NCBI RefSeq assembly: GCF_030418125.1
Contig: NZ_JAUHTR010000005.1
Span: 1 to 64,000 of the forward strand
From: Fictibacillus fluitans
GTDB lineage: Bacteria; Bacillota; Bacilli; Bacillales; Fictibacillaceae
Reading direction: 5' to 3'
Length of the DNA: 64,000 nt
In this document: positions 61,372 through 64,000 of the stretch, piece by piece
How the letters are laid out: every line of letters begins with the position of its first letter
Numbering within the stretch: the stretch's first letter is position 1
The notes under the pieces: generated by a model
Told to the model about the DNA's origin: nothing
Database searches by the model: none
The model's input: only the letters and a program-made list of their open reading frames with translations
Made by a program: the position numbers and the translations under genes

Positions 61372-61399
61372 TGTAAACTATAGTTGTAAAAAGTAAAAT
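61371..61399 (+). promoter_or_regulatory. Promoter of the XRE-membrane protein operon
   Basis: -35 TTGTAA (61371-61376), 17-bp spacer, -10 TAAAAT (61394-61399), 44 bases before the GTG start of the XRE gene. Confidence 0.55.
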
Positions 61400-61442
61400 A
61401 TATATTACAATGGAAGTATAAGGAAAATAAGGAGCGGCAAAA

Positions 61443-61655
61443 GTGAAGGACTTCACTGTACGTAACAAGATAAAAATAGCACGTATTGAAAAAGGCGGAC
61501 TGACACAGGGGGAATTTGCCAAACTGGTTGGTGTTACACGGCAGACCATGAACCTGATCGAAGCTCAAAAATACAATCCAACCATACGGGTTTGCCTCTT
61601 GATCAGTAAATACCTGGAACGTCCGCTGGATGAACTGTTCTGGATCGAAGACTAA
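61443..61655 (+). CDS. Small XRE-type transcriptional regulator
   Basis: 70-residue protein that is all helix-turn-helix (about 8-62): RNKIKIARIEKGGLTQGEFAKLVGVTRQTMNLIEAQKYNPT. GTG start behind AAGGAGCGGC. This YozG/YgzD-like type usually stands first in an operon with small membrane proteins, as here, and is probably autoregulatory. Confidence 0.92.
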   Translation: MKDFTVRNKIKIARIEKGGLTQGEFAKLVGVTRQTMNLIEAQKYNPTIRVCLLISKYLERPLDELFWIED

Positions 61656-61677
61656 ACTTACCAGGGAGTTGATGCAA

Positions 61678-62049
61678 ATGCAGGTCAATGTGATGACTGT
61701 GATCATCGGTGCAATTGTTGGCTTAGGTGCCATGACCCTTATCACCGGTCAATTTCAATGGGGATTTTTAACTGCTTTACTGATTATAACGGCCGGCTTT
61801 AAATGGCTGAGAATCGAAAAACAAAAAGCCCGGGATGAAATTGAGTATGACGAGAGGATCAATGATAACATTAAACAAACCTCGCTTCAGATTTTCTCGT
61901 TTTCTAACCTTCTTCTATTCATTTATTTGCTGGTTGTCCACCAGCTTTTGAACAAACGAATGATACAGGTCGATTATCTAATGATTTACCTCGTCATTAC
62001 GTTCCTCATCGCATTTTATCTCGTTCCGTTGATCGCAAGAAAAAGATAA
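61678..62049 (+). CDS. Membrane protein of the XRE operon (DUF2178-like)
   Basis: 123-residue membrane protein with four helices in two pairs (about 7-22, 27-40, 71-87, 95-117), and a cytoplasmic acidic-basic stretch IEKQKARDEIEYDERINDNIKQTS between pairs, which is like DUF2178 proteins. I start at ATG 61678, nine bases after AGGGAG. Downstream of the XRE gene by 22 bases. Function unknown. Confidence 0.78.
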   Translation: MQVNVMTVIIGAIVGLGAMTLITGQFQWGFLTALLIITAGFKWLRIEKQKARDEIEYDERINDNIKQTSLQIFSFSNLLLFIYLLVVHQLLNKRMIQVDYLMIYLVITFLIAFYLVPLIARKR

Positions 62050-62071
62050 AACAAACAATGGAGGGTATAAC

Positions 62072-62350
62072 ATGGATCAGAATTTATTGATTTTCGGAAT
62101 CATATTTTTGGTGCTTGCATATTTCGTTGGCGTAAAAAAACAAACGTGGCTTTTATCCGGATTTAATCAAAAACGGGTACGGGATCAGGACAAATTGGCC
62201 AGACTGATCGGTGGCTACGACTTAATCGCCGGCCTTGTATTAGTTGCCGCTGCCTTTATTGAAAATCTGGAGGCTTTGATATTAATGCCCATCGTTCTCA
62301 TTGGATTCATCATACTGCTTGGGTATGTAAATACAAGAATGGTTGAATAG
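62072..62350 (+). CDS. DUF3784 membrane protein
   Basis: 92-residue protein with three predicted helices. The stretch WLLSGFNQKRVRDQDKLARLIGGYDLIAG is typical of DUF3784. Third gene of the XRE operon, with ATGGAGGGTATAAC before the ATG. Function unknown; such proteins are often next to XRE regulators. Confidence 0.8.
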   Translation: MDQNLLIFGIIFLVLAYFVGVKKQTWLLSGFNQKRVRDQDKLARLIGGYDLIAGLVLVAAAFIENLEALILMPIVLIGFIILLGYVNTRMVE

Positions 62351-62426
62351 GAATATTCCGCTGTAAAAGGACTTTCAGTACTCCTGTCAAATAGATACAT
62401 GAATGATGTGAAAGGAGTACTTAAAA

Positions 62427-62807
62427 ATGACCGAAGTTCTATCCCCCGTCTCATGTAAAGTAAATAACGTATTTATTCATGTTACAGATTTAAAAAGGGC
62501 CGCAGAGTGGTACAGCAAGCTTCTTGGACTGCCTGCCCCAAAACAGGTGGAGTCTCCGGTATACAATCTTCCGGTTACGGGTGATACGGGCTTAACCCTG
62601 GACAACCACGCATTTGACCCGGCCTTTGTTTTCAGCCCTTCAAAGCACCCCGTGTTTAATTTCCTGGTCACCGATGTGGATGAAACTTACCGGTTCATGA
62701 AAGATAACAACATCACCATTGTCAGGGAAATTGAACGTATTGGGGAAGTTGCCTTTTTTAATTTTGAGGATGAGGACGGCAATGTACTTATGATCTGCAA
62801 TTGTTAA
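62427..62807 (+). CDS. VOC/glyoxalase-fold protein
   Basis: 126-residue protein of the vicinal oxygen chelate superfamily: two beta-alpha-beta-beta-beta modules, NVFIHVTDLKRAAEWYSKLLGLPA at the N-terminus and NFLVTDVDETYRFMKDNNITIVREIERIGEVAFFNFEDEDGNVLMIC at the C-terminus. Metal ligands His (residue 12) and Glu/Asp near the end are plausible. Substrate unknown. GAAAGGAGTACTTAAAA before the ATG. Confidence 0.87.
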   Translation: MTEVLSPVSCKVNNVFIHVTDLKRAAEWYSKLLGLPAPKQVESPVYNLPVTGDTGLTLDNHAFDPAFVFSPSKHPVFNFLVTDVDETYRFMKDNNITIVREIERIGEVAFFNFEDEDGNVLMICNC

Positions 62808-62829
62808 AAAGTAAGGGAGGAATTTTACC

Positions 62830-63411
62830 ATGAAGCATATTGCTGTATTTTGTGGATCGAGAAGCGGCAAATCAGATGTATATGTGAAAGAAGCAGCTAA
62901 ACTTGGAAAAGAACTGGCCGACCGCGGCATTGGCCTCGTATATGGCGGATCGAGTGCAGGCGTCATGGGAGCAGTCGCGGACGCTGTTATGGCGAACGGC
63001 GGCCGGGTTATTGGCATCATGCCCGAATTTCTCGAAAAGCGGGAGATCGCTCATAAAAGCCTGACTCAGCTGGTTGTCGTGGATTCCATGCATGAACGCA
63101 AGGCAAAAATGGCTGAGCTGGCAGACGGCTTCATGGTTCTTCCTGGCGGTGCCGGAACGCTTGAAGAATTTTTCGAGATCTTTACATGGGCCCAGCTGGG
63201 GCTGCACGAAAAGCCGGTCGGTTTGCTTAACACCAATGGCTATTATGACCCGCTCCTCTCCCTGTTCAACCATATGGCTGGCGAAAATTTTATGGAGGAG
63301 AAACACCGTAAAATGGTGCTTTCATCCGCCCAACCCAAGGATTTGATCGATCAATTCATCTCCTACTCCCCGCCAGCTGTTGAAAGCTACCTGACAGAGA
63401 ATCGTACATAG
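62830..63411 (+). CDS. LOG-family nucleotide phosphoribohydrolase
   Basis: 193-residue Lonely-Guy (TIGR00730) protein with the Rossmann-like fold. Signature motif PGGAGTLEEFFEIFTWAQLG at about 99-118, and GRVIGIMPEFLEKREIAHKSLTQLVVVDSMHERKAKM before it. Relatives hydrolyse AMP or cytokinin riboside monophosphate to base and ribose 5-phosphate; B. subtilis YvdD is the homologue I recall. It follows the VOC gene by 22 bases and the pair may be an operon. Confidence 0.92.
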   Translation: MKHIAVFCGSRSGKSDVYVKEAAKLGKELADRGIGLVYGGSSAGVMGAVADAVMANGGRVIGIMPEFLEKREIAHKSLTQLVVVDSMHERKAKMAELADGFMVLPGGAGTLEEFFEIFTWAQLGLHEKPVGLLNTNGYYDPLLSLFNHMAGENFMEEKHRKMVLSSAQPKDLIDQFISYSPPAVESYLTENRT

Positions 63412-63418
63412 TTAAGAT

Positions 63419-63450
63419 GAGGCCGCCCGCATGATACGGCCTCTTTTTTT
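63419..63450 (+). terminator. Terminator of the VOC-LOG operon
   Basis: GAGGCCG/CGGCCTC stem followed by T7. Confidence 0.9.
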
Positions 63451-63479
63451 CGTGCGGATTTATGAAAATGACGTGATAT

Positions 63480-63600
63480 GCAACTATTTCTTGTCGAACC
63501 GCAAGTAACGGGCAAGTTAGCGCAAGTAAATCGTGTCAAACCGCAAGTATTTCGTGTCGAACCGCAACTAAATCTCTCATTAGCGCAAGTAACGGATTTC
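63480..63600. repeat. Intergenic array with exact 21-bp period (CCGCAAGTA type)
   Basis: GCAAGTA, or GCAACTA, starts at 63480, 63501, 63522, 63543, 63564 and 63585, exactly 21 bases apart, usually preceded by CC or G and followed by a TCGTGTCGA-like or TCTCATTA-like fill. Six units. Period and the (C)AGTAA element agree with the array at 9893-9986. It lies between the LOG gene terminator and the transporter gene terminator. Confidence 0.9.
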
Positions 63601-63630
63601 CTCTCCTATAATCCCCCCTGTATAAACAGT

Positions 63631-63661
63631 AAAAGGCAGCTGATCCGATCAGCTGCCTTTC
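63631..63661 (-). terminator. Terminator of the EamA transporter gene
   Basis: Perfect 15-bp palindrome arms AAAGGCAGCTGATC/GATCAGCTGCCTTT just past the gene end on the minus strand. Confidence 0.85.
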
Positions 63662-63663
63662 CT

Positions 63664-64000
63664 TTAGGCTGATTTCTTTTCAACTGCCGTTCGTTTTCTT
63701 CCCAAACCATTCACGACAAGCACACCCACAACAGCAACCAATCCCCCAATTAGAGACAAAGTGCTTGGCCACTCCTTTAGCCAGACCCAGGCAGTCAGGA
63801 TGGCGACTCCCGGTTCCAAATACATCATGCTGGCCACCGCGCTCGCTTTTCCTGACGATAAAGCAATGGCCCACGTCACATAGGCAATCGCAGCCGGAAA
63901 AATACCCACATACAGGGTGGAAATATGGGCTTCCATTGTCGCATGCCTGATTGAATCAAAAAGCCCGGGAGCAAACCAGAAAAAAGGCAGCGTCCCTGCC
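63664..64000 (-). CDS. EamA/DMT-family transporter, 5' part outside the window
   Basis: The C-terminal 111 residues of a drug/metabolite transporter, open from the window edge. Three or four membrane helices remain; LYVGIFPAAIAYVTWAIALSSGKASAVASMMYLEPGVAILTAWVWLKEWPSTLSLIGGLVAVVGVLVV is the typical second EamA repeat. The basic tail RKRTAVEKKSA ends the protein. Substrate not predictable. Confidence 0.88.
   Translation of the reverse strand, partial: AGTLPFFWFAPGLFDSIRHATMEAHISTLYVGIFPAAIAYVTWAIALSSGKASAVASMMYLEPGVAILTAWVWLKEWPSTLSLIGGLVAVVGVLVVNGLGRKRTAVEKKSA

Noticed and set aside
63480-63600. CRISPR array
   Set aside because: The units are 21 bases with no separation into repeat and unique spacer, and no cas genes are near. 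The same holds for 9893-9986.

Overview
The window looks like chromosome of a spore-former of the Bacillaceae (Bacillota). The grounds are consistent AGGAGG-type ribosome binding sites with frequent GTG/TTG starts, many factor-independent terminators, an L-box riboswitch, CcpA-type cre sequences, and families typical of Bacillus: xpaC-yaaN, YxcD, YndM/DUF2512, DUF1540, MneP-like CDF, a DeoR-controlled deoxynucleoside operon. The gas vesicle genes and the tyrosinase both resemble those of Bacillus (Priestia) megaterium, but base composition looks clearly less AT-rich than that species, so I do not name the genus. No rRNA, tRNA, CRISPR array, phage or insertion sequence was seen.

Layout. 1-5.8 kb (all minus): a GH32 fructanase, a LacI regulator and a three-dehydrogenase operon (hydroxyacyl-CoA-dehydrogenase-like, SDR, HisD-like) with a clear sigma-A promoter, a cre-like site and two identical LacI-type operators. 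5.8-9.7 kb: a compact gas vesicle operon gvpA-N-F-G-L-S-K-J. 9.9-13.3 kb: a 21-bp repeat array, then a TetR-controlled ABC exporter. 13.4-19.4 kb: a dispersed repeat, pssA, two MarR regulators divergent from an EmrA/EmrB-type efflux pair with a flavodoxin-like oxidoreductase, a membrane-anchored protein and a CBS protein. 19.5-32.1 kb: acyl-CoA ligase, multi-SH3 glucosaminidase, Mn exporter-like CDF protein, a second repeat copy, an ECF sigma/anti-sigma operon, cupin, xpaC-yaaN, a 3D-domain cell wall protein and a tyrosinase. 32.1-41.9 kb (mostly minus): secreted Xaa-Pro dipeptidyl-peptidase, PheC-like binding protein, radical SAM protein, pseudouridine synthase, urea-channel-like protein, then nupC/cdd/deoC/deoR. 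41.9-57.6 kb: TetR-controlled flavoprotein monooxygenase, a frameshifted phosphatase, DedA protein, DUF3311 plus sodium/solute symporter, third repeat copy, zinc peptidase, threonine aldolase family enzyme, NCS1 permease and small conserved genes. 57.7-64 kb: lysine permease with lysine riboswitch, LysR regulator divergent from a DinB protein and a hydrolase remnant, an XRE regulator with two small membrane proteins, a VOC protein, a LOG-family protein, a second 21-bp array and a truncated EamA transporter.

The most interesting items are the very compact gas vesicle operon with an attenuator-like hairpin after gvpA; the uncharacterised LacI/cre-controlled dehydrogenase operon; two unrelated-looking intergenic arrays that share an exact 21-bp period; the binding protein that pairs a short copper-amine-oxidase-like domain with a PheC-like domain; and the lysine riboswitch followed by a second hairpin that covers the ribosome binding site. 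Where a start codon differs from the longest reading frame, the reason is given in the entry.
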